64,000 nt of DNA from an uncultured bacterium (GCA_902761735.1 CACWLL010000006.1:1-64000), one strand, 5' to 3'. Counted from the first letter of the stretch, positions 25,420-34,399 are shown. Program-made: numbers and translations. Notes: generated by a model not told the origin, from the sequence alone.

Positions 25420-27693
25420 TTATTTTAGCTTATTATTTTTTCTCTTATTTTTATAACATTCAGGGCAACCTGAACCCTTGTTCCTTGCTTTTACTTGTGC
25501 CAGCCATTCATGTCCGCATTTAGAACACTTCCAATATGCCTTATAATTATTATTGGCAGAAGTATTGTCTGGAGTCCTATAAATATTTTTTTTCGAATCA
25601 AAATTTTTTTCGGGGTCAGGATGCCATTCTTTTGCTAATTCGGGATTTACAATAGATAATTCTTTTCCTTTTGTCAATTTTTCCCGCAAATTCGCATTTT
25701 TACGCTTTTGCACACAATTATTACAACCTATACCTTCTCTTTGCAACTTTCTTTTTGCAGTCAAAGAATATTTGGAATTGCAAATAGGACATTTCCACAA
25801 AATTTGTTCTTTATTATCAGAATATCTAATATCTTTTGGTGTGATTTTGTTATCCTCATGCCATTCATCAAGCGTAGACAGTAATTCTTTATTGAACTTT
25901 TCCTTATACTTTTTTTGATTTTCAATATTTTTGCAATATGTTTCCAAGTCATTATATCCGACCAATAATTCTCTATTACTGCATATTGAACAGCATATAT
26001 GTTTGTTACCAGTTCTATCATTTGGGGTTGCCTTGTAATGATGCCCTTTTTCGCATATCCACCATACTGGCTTGTTATAACCATGACTTGTATTATATTT
26101 TGTTCTATTAAATTCTTTTAAATTTTTCTCATCATCCCATTGAGCTGCAATTTCAGGATGTGTTGTATTTATATCATTGATTCCTTCTGAAACAATTTTT
26201 CCGCCACAAACAGGACAGCCAATACCACTTATAGTTCTTCTTTTTAATGGAGTAATCCATTTGTCTTTTTTTGACCCATATCTGCATTTCGGATTTGAAC
26301 AAATCCAATGTACTTCATCGCCACTTCCAAATGTTATATTATCTTTTGTTAATGGGTTGCCGTTTTTAGCTATTATTTTTGAATTGAATTCTTCATTCCA
26401 TTCCTCAAGAAGTAATTTTAAGTCTTTATTATATTTCCTCTTGTATTCTTTTTGATATTCTTCATCGTTACAACGTGTTTCAAAGTCATTATAACCTTTA
26501 TTTAATTCTATTCCAGCACATGAAGGACAACCATTTACTTTGTTGTTTTCAATTCTGGCATTAGGCGAAACAATCCAATTTTGTCCTTCAGGTAATCCAT
26601 ATCCACATTTTTTACATCTCCAATAACGAGGGATATTGCTTTGAGCTGGAACTCTATCAGGTGTTATATTTCCATTTTTAGTCGGATGCCATTGTTCTTT
26701 GAGTAACGGATAATTTGCAACAGAGTTTTCTTTTATTGATAAATCAATTAATTCTTCTGCTTTGTGGATGTCACGTTTCCAGTTGATATCTGGTATTTCA
26801 AACGTTTTATTTGTTAAAGTTTTTATACAATCAAATAAAAACCGTACTGCATTATTTAAATCTTTATTGTTTTCTTGCTTTAAGTAATAACAAATATCTG
26901 CAATATTTTCTATTTGTTGACATTGTTTTTCTCTTATTCTAACTAGTTTTATATTATTTTCTTTGCAAATTTCGTATTTTTTTATATCTTTTTTCAAATT
27001 CCTATTATGCCAAAAACCATCATATTCAATACCTAATGATAACTCTTTTATATAAATATCTAATTCAAGACCGCTGGTTTTAGGTATTTTATAATTGTCA
27101 AAAGCATTAGGAAATACTTGTTTTATGTAATAAAAAACCGTTTTTTCGGCTTTTGATTTTCTTCTTTCGTCGGAACATTGTTTGCAACCATTGCCAGTAT
27201 TAATTCTGCTATTTGGCGAAGCTGTCCATTGATGTCCGTTTTTGCATTTCCAATTTACATCTTTTGTGTAATTACTAGCAATAAGACTTGGGCTACTTGG
27301 GAAATCAGGTTTTATGTTTTTATCATAATCCCATTCATCAAGTAAATATTTAAATTCTTTATTTTGCAAACAAAATGTTTCTAAATCATTAACACCTGAA
27401 ACGACTCCGTTTTTACCTCTACAACTACAAATTCTACATTTGTTGTTTTGTATTGTCTTTTTTTGAACTTCGTATTCTTGTATGTAGAATTTCGGCAACT
27501 TAGGGTTAGTTTTAATTAATTCATCATATTTATTCTTACAGTCTTGACAGAAAAAAGGTAATATTATTTTCTTGCTTGCATAAGGAGTTGTTTTTAAAGT
27601 TTCAATACTAACCCCTGCGTTTAATAGGGAATCTAATAAATCTTGTCTGTTATTTTCAATGCACCACTCATATAAATATTTCTTTTCTTTCAT
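25420..27693 (-). CDS. Zinc-ribbon array protein with embedded PD-(D/E)XK-like nuclease domain
   Basis: From ATG 27693 the product has 757 residues. About six zinc-ribbon repeats of the pattern WxCxxGHxWxAxxxxRxxxGxGCPxC occur, one before and five after a central domain. They are separated by LLxEWxxxxN linkers and resemble Pfam DUF4379 repeats. The central domain (VFPNAFDNYKI, then LELDIYI and LGIEYDGFWHN) looks like Vsr/DUF559 nucleases with metal-binding D and E residues. Nuclease plus nucleic-acid-binding ribbons suggests DNA targeting or defence, by inference. Upstream codons are open to 27915 but would overlap the divergent 27802 gene. A -10-like box 6 nt before ATG 27693 supports the shorter form. 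Confidence 0.75.
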   Translation of the reverse strand: MKEKKYLYEWCIENNRQDLLDSLLNAGVSIETLKTTPYASKKIILPFFCQDCKNKYDELIKTNPKLPKFYIQEYEVQKKTIQNNKCRICSCRGKNGVVSGVNDLETFCLQNKEFKYLLDEWDYDKNIKPDFPSSPSLIASNYTKDVNWKCKNGHQWTASPNSRINTGNGCKQCSDERRKSKAEKTVFYYIKQVFPNAFDNYKIPKTSGLELDIYIKELSLGIEYDGFWHNRNLKKDIKKYEICKENNIKLVRIREKQCQQIENIADICYYLKQENNKDLNNAVRFLFDCIKTLTNKTFEIPDINWKRDIHKAEELIDLSIKENSVANYPLLKEQWHPTKNGNITPDRVPAQSNIPRYWRCKKCGYGLPEGQNWIVSPNARIENNKVNGCPSCAGIELNKGYNDFETRCNDEEYQKEYKRKYNKDLKLLLEEWNEEFNSKIIAKNGNPLTKDNITFGSGDEVHWICSNPKCRYGSKKDKWITPLKRRTISGIGCPVCGGKIVSEGINDINTTHPEIAAQWDDEKNLKEFNRTKYNTSHGYNKPVWWICEKGHHYKATPNDRTGNKHICCSICSNRELLVGYNDLETYCKNIENQKKYKEKFNKELLSTLDEWHEDNKITPKDIRYSDNKEQILWKCPICNSKYSLTAKRKLQREGIGCNNCVQKRKNANLREKLTKGKELSIVNPELAKEWHPDPEKNFDSKKNIYRTPDNTSANNNYKAYWKCSKCGHEWLAQVKARNKGSGCPECYKNKRKNNKLK

Positions 27694-27699
27694 AAAATG

Positions 27700-27708
27700 A
27701 TAATAACA
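27700..27708 (-). promoter_or_regulatory. Extended -10 for leaderless nuclease mRNA
   Basis: On the minus strand TGTTATTAT (TGn plus TATTAT, box 27700-27705) ends 6 nt before ATG 27693. There is no Shine-Dalgarno. The layout is identical to that of the UDG and YuiF genes. Confidence 0.55.
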
Positions 27709-27801
27709 TAAAATTAATATGTCTTTTTGTAAAATTCTTCCTGTTTTTTCGCTTTTTTGAGTTCTTTCATGTATTGTGTTTCGTGATAGACGGAGGAGAT
27801 T

Positions 27802-28011
27802 ATGGAAGAAGTAGGATACAATATTACAAATAAAGAATTTAAACAGATTAGCAAATGGGCAGAGAATGTTTATAATATTGCTGTCGTGGTTGATTATTTC
27901 GTTAGCAATCAGCATGAAATAGAGGAATGTTACAACCTCGCACCTGTTATTAAAAATTTAAGAGATAACGCAGATTTATTAAATGCATTTTTTATTGATA
28001 ATGAAAAATGA
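27802..28011 (+). CDS. Small acidic protein, paralogue of the 11868 gene
   Basis: The product has 69 residues, with GGAGGAG 5 nt before ATG 27802. It is close to the 73-residue product at 11868 and differs mainly in a central EECYNLAPVI-flanking segment and the tail. It is divergent from the nuclease gene with 108 bp between the starts, so both may share control. Function is unknown. The copy next to a nuclease raises the possibility of an accessory or inhibitor role, but the other copy has no nuclease beside it. Confidence 0.7.
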   Translation: MEEVGYNITNKEFKQISKWAENVYNIAVVVDYFVSNQHEIEECYNLAPVIKNLRDNADLLNAFFIDNEK

Positions 28012-28034
28012 TTTTTTTATTTTCACATCGCCGT

Positions 28035-28132
28035 AAAATATCAAACTAACCGTAAACTAGTATTGAAAATAAAGTGAAAGTACGAGCAGTTAAAATGCAG
28101 ATAAAGTGCAAGAAAGATTAGTTTGATATTTT
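28035..28132 (+). terminator. 15-bp inverted repeat with long loop and T tract
   Basis: AAAATATCAAACTAA (28035-28049) pairs perfectly with TTAGTTTGATATTTT (28118-28132), with a 68-nt loop, and T residues continue afterwards. TATCAAACTAACC recurs at 28192-28204. It may end the small gene's transcript, though the long loop is atypical. Between here and the tRNA (28205-28326) I see nothing else. Confidence 0.45.
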
Positions 28133-28326
28133 TTTAATCAACCTGCTTCCGACCGCCAAAAGTCCTACAACGAGGGGACTTTGCTAAAAATTATCAAACT
28201 AACCATCTCTGTCAAACTGATTGTCTTACTACAACTAACTCACCTAAATTATTATTGTTCGTGTCGTCCGTACGGAAATCCGCCGAACTCGCAATAAGCG
28301 TTTCTCGCCACTATCATTCAGCCATT

Positions 28327-28350
28327 AAAAAAGAACCCATAAAGGGTTCT
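28327..28350 (-). terminator. Terminator of tRNA-Asp
   Basis: On the minus strand AGAACCC-N5-GGGTTCT is followed by a T run, 8 nt after the tRNA 3' end. The pairing extends further outward (GCCATTAAAA with TTTTAATGGC, 28321-28361) into the CCA end of the tRNA. Confidence 0.8.
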
Positions 28351-28357
28351 CTTTTAA

Positions 28358-28435
28358 TGGCGGGAACGACGAGGCTCGAACTCGCGACCTCATGCGTGAC
28401 AGGCATGCGCTCTAACCAAACTGAGCTACGCTCCC
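28358..28435 (-). tRNA. tRNA-Asp (GUC)
   Basis: The cloverleaf folds completely: acceptor GGGAGCG/CGTTCCC with one G-T pair, D arm GCTC/GAGC, anticodon arm CATGC-CTGTCAC-GCATG with anticodon GTC, and T arm GCGAG-TTCGAGC-CTCGT. The 3' CCA is encoded. Confidence 0.97.
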
Positions 28436-28560
28436 ATATTCTATTGTCATTTTGTCTTTGCCTATCAGGTTCCGACAGTTCTTATTATAAAACGCTGATT
28501 TTTTTTTTGCAATACTTTTTTTAATATTTGGCTTATATACTTCATTATGCTTTATAAAAG

Positions 28561-28932
28561 CTACTTCAGAGCTTCTTTTAAGGCTTTTTCCAACACTTCT
28601 ACTTTTGCCTGTAAAACCTTTACTTGAGAACTGCTGTTATCGGTTTTGATTGAACTTTTTTCCAATTCCCTTTTATACGCATATAATTGTTCGGTCTGCG
28701 CCAAATAAAACGGTACAAATAAACATATTCCGGATATGAGTCCTGCGCCCAATATTGAAAGTATGAAAAATGCCATATTTAATGTTTTTGTAGAATGTAT
28801 AACAATCTGTTCTACCGCATCATAGCTGCCGGGAAGTACCTCTAAAGTTATTGAATTGTTGTAATTCATTATTACAAGATATATCACGCCAAATATAGCT
28901 AAAAACGCAAAAGCCTGCATTAAAAATTTCAT
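28561..28932 (-). CDS. LapA-like (DUF1049) membrane protein
   Basis: The product has 123 residues. Two membrane helices (about 5-25 and 50-75) are joined by a short loop and followed by a charged coiled coil (about 78-122) that would face the cytoplasm. This is the layout of LapA-domain proteins, linked in some Gram-negatives to lipopolysaccharide assembly. The start overlaps the rluD-like stop by 4 nt, so it is the last gene of the lspA-rluD unit. The family call rests on topology and length more than on motifs. Confidence 0.6.
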   Translation of the reverse strand: MKFLMQAFAFLAIFGVIYLVIMNYNNSITLEVLPGSYDAVEQIVIHSTKTLNMAFFILSILGAGLISGICLFVPFYLAQTEQLYAYKRELEKSSIKTDNSSSQVKVLQAKVEVLEKALKEALK

Positions 28933-29840
28933 TTTTCTCTGCCCTCAAAATAATTTTGTACTTTTAAATATTTCTCATCCATAGGAATTTCTAATGATAT
29001 TATCTCATCAGAATATGGTTTTGTAAAGCGTAATCCGAATGATTGCAATACCTGTTCTTCGGTATTAACTTTTCCCTTGCCTGCACCATACAGGCTATCA
29101 TTGTATATGGGATGTCCAAAATGACTTAAATGTACTCTTATCTGATGAGTTCGTCCTGTTATTATCTTAACCTCAAGTGCCGTGGCATCTTTGTAGCGTT
29201 TGATAACCCGTACAATACTTTTTGCAGGTTTACCGCTTTCTGTTACCATCATTTTGTGAGGTTGTTTCGGATTTCTTCCTATCGGTAAATCTATTACACT
29301 TTCATCCTCTTTCCATACCCCTTTAACTATTGTCCGGTACGTTTTTTCAATTTTATGTTCCTGAATCTGTGACTTCAAATATTCATGAGTTTCATTGTTT
29401 TTTGCAATCATCAGTAATCCGGAGGTATTTCTGTCCAAGCGGTGGACAATTCCCCTTCTGTATGCACCGTTTATGTCTGATAGATTATCTCCATATTTAT
29501 TTAAAAGTGCATTTACAAGTGTATTTGATTTTTCAAGATTTGTCGGATGGGTTAACATCCCTGACGGTTTATTTACGACTGCCATATTATTGTCTTCCCA
29601 TACAATATCCAGAGGAATGTTTTCGGGTTGAATTTCAACGACTTCGCCATCTTCTTCCGATATAAATATTTCATCATCTTCTTTCAAACTGTATGATGAT
29701 TTTTGGATTTCTTTGTTTACTGTAATGTTTCCGCTTTTAATTTTGGATTGAATTTTTGAACGGGAAATATCCGTGAGAATTTCGGTTAATCTCACGTCTA
29801 AACGTTTTCCGCTGTCATTTTCATCTGCAATATAAATCAT
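28929..29840 (-). CDS. rluD: RluD-family 23S rRNA pseudouridine synthase
   Basis: The product has 303 residues. An S4 RNA-binding domain occupies about 12-60. The pseudouridine synthase core follows, with the catalytic Asp at D136 in HRLDRNTSGL. Closely related enzymes RluA, RluC and RluD share this motif. The S4 domain excludes RluA, and the site specificity (U1911/1915/1917 for RluD) is inferred. The start lies 3 nt after the lspA stop, so the genes are coupled. Confidence 0.85.
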   Translation of the reverse strand: MIYIADENDSGKRLDVRLTEILTDISRSKIQSKIKSGNITVNKEIQKSSYSLKEDDEIFISEEDGEVVEIQPENIPLDIVWEDNNMAVVNKPSGMLTHPTNLEKSNTLVNALLNKYGDNLSDINGAYRRGIVHRLDRNTSGLLMIAKNNETHEYLKSQIQEHKIEKTYRTIVKGVWKEDESVIDLPIGRNPKQPHKMMVTESGKPAKSIVRVIKRYKDATALEVKIITGRTHQIRVHLSHFGHPIYNDSLYGAGKGKVNTEEQVLQSFGLRFTKPYSDEIISLEIPMDEKYLKVQNYFEGREK

Positions 29841-29843
29841 TTT

Positions 29844-30308
29844 TTACTTTGTTTTTTTTAGTAATATTATTATCACCAGCGCAATAACCGCTATATTTAT
29901 ATATATATCAGAAATATTAAATACAGGGAAATTTATAATTTTGCAGTGGAAAAAATCTCTCACATATCCAAGAACAATTCTTTCATGCAAATTTCCCGAA
30001 ATACCTGCACATAGCAAGGTAATGAAAAATATTTCTTTCATCCAAATGGATTTTAAATTTTTTATCATGTACAAAAATAATAGTGTAAGTACAATTGCTG
30101 CAAGTATAATTAAAAATTCTCTTGCATCCGGCAATAAATTAAACGCCGCACCGGTATTTTTTACAAACGTTATATCAAACAATTTCCCTGAGTATGTAAA
30201 TCCGCCTGAAATACTATGGTATAACATTCTTGTAAAAAATAAATCAGTAAAAAGGAAAAAGCCGAAACATACTATAAGATAGATTAGTTTACTTAGTTTG
30301 TTGTTCAT
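29844..30308 (-). CDS. lspA: Lipoprotein signal peptidase (signal peptidase II)
   Basis: From ATG 30308 the product has 154 residues. This start has AAGGGGAA upstream, and the earlier in-frame ATG at 30344 would place a basic extension before the first helix. Four membrane helices are visible. The conserved NTGAAFN segment and the two aspartyl-protease regions VRDFF and FNISD are present. It cuts prolipoprotein signal peptides in the inner membrane. The start overlaps the end of the upstream NTF2-like gene by 20 nt. Confidence 0.92.
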   Translation of the reverse strand: MNNKLSKLIYLIVCFGFFLFTDLFFTRMLYHSISGGFTYSGKLFDITFVKNTGAAFNLLPDAREFLIILAAIVLTLLFLYMIKNLKSIWMKEIFFITLLCAGISGNLHERIVLGYVRDFFHCKIINFPVFNISDIYINIAVIALVIIILLKKTK

Positions 30309-31209
30309 TCTTTTCCCCTTCAGGCTTTTTATCAACTTTTGCAAAATTATTCTTTGGGATAACGTTAACTCTTGACATTACAAAAGCCAATCCGTTCATA
30401 TATACTCTCACTTTACCGTTCGGGGCATTCTCTATTGCCGTAATACCGACAGATGCAACATTATATTCATTTACGTTATCTGTATTTGCCGTGAAAATTC
30501 TTGCTAATGTTTGGTCTTCTTTCATCTTCATAAAATTGTCTTCCGGTTTTTTAGCCGGGTTAATAATTTTTTCTTGATTTATAGAAGATACAACAACGTA
30601 ATTAGAAGGTAAATCTACTTTTAGTGTTGCGGTATAATCCTGTCCCGCTCCGATTGATTTGGGAGTTTCCAGAACCATATTTACATATCTTGCATCTCCG
30701 TATTTAAGAGTTGAAACTTCTTCTAAAACATTTTCTCCGGTTATTTCCCAATTGTTTGCGAATCTTTGTAACTGGTATATGCAACTTGATTTTGAATTAA
30801 GTTCTCCGACAATCTTTTTATCCAAATCATCAGATGTTGCTACTGCAGTTTCTTCAGTTTCAACTGTGGCATAATCACCGTTGAGTTTTATGTCTTTAAT
30901 TTTTGTTGTGTATGTAATATCCGGATAAGTCTGCCATGTCTCTTCAACTAAACTGAAATAGACATCTTTGTTGTACCCGTCATTGTCCATAAAAGATTTG
31001 CTATATAAAGATTTTAGTCCATTGATGTCATATTTTTTTGCATATTTATCAACTTTATCAAAAACAGCAATTATATCTTTTTTACAATTTTTCTCATATT
31101 TTGCCTGTTGCATAGCAGCTTTTTTGTCAGCTATGTAGCCTGCGTTTGCAGGGGTGACGGCTGATAGTGCCAATGCTATACTTAATACGATAAAAATAAC
31201 TCTCTTCAT
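30289..31209 (-). CDS. Secreted NTF2/SnoaL-like protein
   Basis: The product has 306 residues with a signal peptide ending PANAG near residue 24. Residues about 40-165 look like an NTF2-like cone fold (alpha helices, then YTTKIKDIKLNGDYATVETEE). The rest is beta-rich and unassigned, and the tail is Lys/Glu/Gln-rich. No catalytic motif is evident. It likely acts in the periplasm or on the envelope, a view supported by the overlap with lspA. Confidence 0.6.
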   Translation of the reverse strand: MKRVIFIVLSIALALSAVTPANAGYIADKKAAMQQAKYEKNCKKDIIAVFDKVDKYAKKYDINGLKSLYSKSFMDNDGYNKDVYFSLVEETWQTYPDITYTTKIKDIKLNGDYATVETEETAVATSDDLDKKIVGELNSKSSCIYQLQRFANNWEITGENVLEEVSTLKYGDARYVNMVLETPKSIGAGQDYTATLKVDLPSNYVVVSSINQEKIINPAKKPEDNFMKMKEDQTLARIFTANTDNVNEYNVASVGITAIENAPNGKVRVYMNGLAFVMSRVNVIPKNNFAKVDKKPEGEKNEQQTK

Positions 31210-31254
31210 GGTTACTATTATATTAAAAAGTTAAATTTCTTGCAAGGGTAAAGT

Positions 31255-32253
31255 TTATTCGTAAATACGTTTTTCGGATTCTTTATCAAATAAGTAAATA
31301 TCATCAGCATTTACCGAAATTTCTATAGAGTCCTTAATCTCAGTCGTAGCCGGAAGTTTTGCGGAGCATTTGTTGTTTCCGATATTAAAATATACGATTT
31401 TTTCTGAGCCTAACAATTCTGTTATATCAACATTATAAGACTTTTTTATTTCCCCGCCGGTAATCATTTTTTCGGGTCTTATTCCAACGGTTAATCCTTT
31501 ATATTTCTCGTCTAACAGTTCTCCGTCTATAAAATTCATCTGTGGTGAACCTACAAATCCTGCAACAAACGTATTTTGAGGATTATTATAAATTTCTTCA
31601 GGCGTATCAACCTGTTGAATATGCCCTTTATCTAAAACTACAATTCTATCACCCATTGTAAGAGCTTCGGTTTGGTCATGTGTTACATAAATGAATGTAG
31701 TTTGTAATTTTTCGTGTAATTTTTTTATTTCAGAACGCATCTGTACTCTTAATTTCGCATCAAGATTTGATAACGGTTCGTCCATTAAAAATACTTTAGG
31801 ATTTCTTACGATTGCTCTGCCCAAAGCTACACGCTGTCTTTGCCCGCCTGATAATTGTTTTGGGCGTCTGTCGAGGTATTCCGTTAAGTCCAAAATTTCT
31901 GCAGCCTCTTGAACTTTTTTCTCAATAGTGGCTTTATCGACTTTTCTCATTTTTAATCCGAAAGCTATATTTTCTCTAACCGTCATATGAGGGTATAATG
32001 CGTAACTTTGAAAAACAAAAGCTATATCTCTGTCTTTTGGGTGAATGTTATTTACTTTTTTATCTCCAATAAGAATTTCTCCCTCGGAAATTTCCTCTAA
32101 TCCGGCAATCATCCTAAGAATAGTAGATTTTCCGCAACCGGAAGCTCCGACAAGAACAATAAATTCTTTGTCTTTAATCTCTAAATCAACGCCATCAATA
32201 ACAACCTTTTTATCATATATTTTTTTGACGTTTTTTAATACAACACTACTCAT
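31255..32253 (-). CDS. ABC transporter ATPase, MalK/UgpC type
   Basis: The product has 332 residues. Walker A is GASGCGKST (36-44), the signature is LSGGQRQRVALGRA, Walker B is VFLMDEPLSNLD and the switch His is in THDQTEA. A C-terminal TOBE-like domain (about 245-325) completes the CUT1-type ATPase. No permease or binding protein gene is nearby, so it may energise several sugar permeases encoded elsewhere, as MsmK does in streptococci. The start overlaps the histidine-kinase-like gene by 8 nt. Confidence 0.9.
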   Translation of the reverse strand: MSSVVLKNVKKIYDKKVVIDGVDLEIKDKEFIVLVGASGCGKSTILRMIAGLEEISEGEILIGDKKVNNIHPKDRDIAFVFQSYALYPHMTVRENIAFGLKMRKVDKATIEKKVQEAAEILDLTEYLDRRPKQLSGGQRQRVALGRAIVRNPKVFLMDEPLSNLDAKLRVQMRSEIKKLHEKLQTTFIYVTHDQTEALTMGDRIVVLDKGHIQQVDTPEEIYNNPQNTFVAGFVGSPQMNFIDGELLDEKYKGLTVGIRPEKMITGGEIKKSYNVDITELLGSEKIVYFNIGNNKCSAKLPATTEIKDSIEISVNADDIYLFDKESEKRIYE

Positions 32254-33388
32254 CTTGTTGAACAGCTCCGTTTTCTACCGGTATAACAACGCTGAATATA
32301 GTTCCTTTCATAACTTCCGTTTCAAGCCATATAGCACCGTTCAGTGCTCTTACAAGTTCTTTTGCACTTCCTAATGAAATAGAACGTACCAAATTCTTCT
32401 TGTTGGTTTTATCAAGCTGTGTATAAGGTTCAAAAATTCCTTCTACATCTGCTTCTTGAAGCCCTATCCCGTTGTCGCTTATTCTAATCATTAAATATGA
32501 ATTTTCGGTAGCACCCTTAATCGGGGTTATACCCATTTCAATAACACCTTCGATAGGAGGGTTAAATAAATCTATAGATATATTACCTATTTCAGTGAGT
32601 CTTATTGAAATTTCTATGATATTTTGCAAGATAACTTTCAAGGCGCTTTCATCGCTGTATATCATTTTGCTGGATATATTATCATAATTTGTGCTTACGT
32701 TTAACTTTTTAGTTGCGATTGTAACTTCATTTTCTCTTATTACGTTTTGTATTAACTCTGTTACATCAAACATTTGCATATTTTTTTGATAAAGTTGAGA
32801 CTCAACCTGTGCAAATTCAAAGAATTTTTCCATAAAATACAATAATTCGGTTGCATTTTTGTTTATAATTCTTACATATTTTCTCTGTTTATCATTTATT
32901 TCTCCGCCCAAACCATCGTTAAGAGCTTGAGAAAACCCCAATATTGACTGAACCGGCGATTTAAATTCGCTGGATAATTTTGTAAGCATTAAGTTTTTGT
33001 CTTTATTTAACCTTCCGGTTTTTTCTGCTTGAGTCAGCACATGTGTCATTTCGGTTACGTCACGAATAGTAATGAAATACTGAGTATCAAGAAGGTTTGC
33101 GCTCAATTCAACAAAAAATTCTTTTTCATTAACCGTAGCCCCACCGATTACGGATATATCTTTAACCGATGACTGGTATGCCAAATTCATTCCCTGGTCA
33201 ACTAAATCGTTAAAAACAAGACTTTCGAGTTCTTCTTTTTCTATTTCAAATAATCTGTAGGCTCTATGATTTGCCCATAATATTTTTCCGGAGTCCTCTT
33301 CAACGACAAATACTGCATCCGGCAAGTACAGGAGAACTTCTTTCATATTTAGTCCGTTAAATAAGTTAAATAAATTCATATATTGCAT
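32246..33388 (-). CDS. PAS-containing pseudo-histidine kinase
   Basis: The product has 380 residues: a PAS domain (about 15-118), a dimerisation helix pair (about 130-200) and a HATPase-like domain (about 240-372). The H-box that normally reads SHELRTP here reads SSEFKSP, with S140 at the phospho-acceptor position. The N-box reads NIIEISIRLT, losing the second Asn. The G1 motif DNGIG is intact, but the G2 box has RSISLG instead of GxGLGL. Autophosphorylation on His is therefore unlikely. It may sense a signal and act by protein contact. No response regulator is adjacent; the ABC ATPase gene overlaps its end. Confidence 0.8.
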   Translation of the reverse strand: MQYMNLFNLFNGLNMKEVLLYLPDAVFVVEEDSGKILWANHRAYRLFEIEKEELESLVFNDLVDQGMNLAYQSSVKDISVIGGATVNEKEFFVELSANLLDTQYFITIRDVTEMTHVLTQAEKTGRLNKDKNLMLTKLSSEFKSPVQSILGFSQALNDGLGGEINDKQRKYVRIINKNATELLYFMEKFFEFAQVESQLYQKNMQMFDVTELIQNVIRENEVTIATKKLNVSTNYDNISSKMIYSDESALKVILQNIIEISIRLTEIGNISIDLFNPPIEGVIEMGITPIKGATENSYLMIRISDNGIGLQEADVEGIFEPYTQLDKTNKKNLVRSISLGSAKELVRALNGAIWLETEVMKGTIFSVVIPVENGAVQQDE

Positions 33389-33580
33389 TACTTCCTATTA
33401 TAATATATAATAAATGATAACATAAATTTGTAATAGGAAATTTCAATATTAACTTTTGTAATTTTTTTTTTACAAATTAGCAAAAAATATAATATTAGTG
33501 TTTTATAACTAAATGCGAATAAGAGAATGTATTCAGATGACCTTTGGGAGTAAAGGGTCACGGTAGAAAGAGGTCCAACT

Positions 33581-33946
33581 ATGAGAGAAATTAACGGCAA
33601 TCAAAACAATTTAAGTTTCCCAAAAGTTGAAATCAAAAAAGATGTTCCGCAGTCAGTGGAAATTACGGAGCAAGAGGGTGAATTGAAAAAACCTGTAACC
33701 GAAGACCTATCTCTTTCTCCTGAAGCGGTAATCGGACGTTCTCAGGTACAAATGACGGATAAAGCTTCCGTCGCAAAAAATGTGGAGGCGGATATGAAAG
33801 CTATGCTTGAAAATCCAAAAGCAATTCAAAAAGCAGCAGACTTCTTCGATATAGCATATGCTCGCCTGCAAGAAAACGGCTCCGAGGATGCTTATGAAAA
33901 AGCTGCCGTTCTTACCAATGCATTTAAAGAAGACTTTTTGAATTAG
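33581..33946 (+). CDS. Hypothetical soluble protein
   Basis: The product has 121 residues and is acidic and helical in its second half (DKASVAKNVEADMKAML, then AYEKAAVLTNAF). GAAAGAGG lies 7 nt before ATG 33581. A small hairpin (33538-33560, TGACCTTT with AAAGGGTCA) sits in the 5' leader. No family is recognised. The style (Asn-rich N-terminus, helical tail) matches other short proteins in this window at 34046 and 49579, which I take to be lineage-specific. Confidence 0.65.
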   Translation: MREINGNQNNLSFPKVEIKKDVPQSVEITEQEGELKKPVTEDLSLSPEAVIGRSQVQMTDKASVAKNVEADMKAMLENPKAIQKAADFFDIAYARLQENGSEDAYEKAAVLTNAFKEDFLN

Positions 33947-34045
33947 TTTTTCTGTTTAGTGATTTACATTTGTTAACATGATAGCAATTACTGTTATTAG
34001 AAAACCTTTATATATGTAGGTTAGTAATAATGGTGGTTATCAATT

Positions 34046-34396
34046 ATGAGTTACGGTAATGTAGACAATTCAAGCAACAGATTTATCACAACAGCTTTAC
34101 CTCTTGGTGCTGTTACGACAGCAGGTTGTGTTGCGGCTCGTGCTCTTGTCAATGAAAATCGTGCCGATACTTTTGAGAAAACAGCAAAACAATGTGCAAA
34201 AGCTTTCACAAAAGAAAATCGTCAAACAATCATGACTTTTGTAAAAGACATTTTGAAAAAAGACAAATGGGCTGAACAAATTGCAAAAGTCAGTGACAAG
34301 AGAATGTTTGCTATCCTTGCAGCCGGCGGGGCAATAATAAATGCACTTGCATTTGACGGTTTTGCAAGACTTGTTAACAGTTATAGGGACAGATAA
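34046..34396 (+). CDS. Hypothetical protein with one or two hydrophobic segments
   Basis: The product has 116 residues. A hydrophobic, Ala-rich stretch near 16-33 and another near 88-105 (FAILAAGGAIINALAF) flank a charged helical middle. GGTGG lies 11 nt before the ATG. It ends 3 nt from the stop of the convergent AAA ATPase gene. No family is recognised. Confidence 0.65.
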   Translation: MSYGNVDNSSNRFITTALPLGAVTTAGCVAARALVNENRADTFEKTAKQCAKAFTKENRQTIMTFVKDILKKDKWAEQIAKVSDKRMFAILAAGGAIINALAFDGFARLVNSYRDR

Positions 34397-34399
34397 AAT

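Noticed and set aside
33388-33415. Seventh leaderless-type promoter before the pseudo-histidine kinase
   Set aside because: TATAAT is 8 nt from the ATG and AGGAAG lies between, so ordinary initiation is at least as likely.
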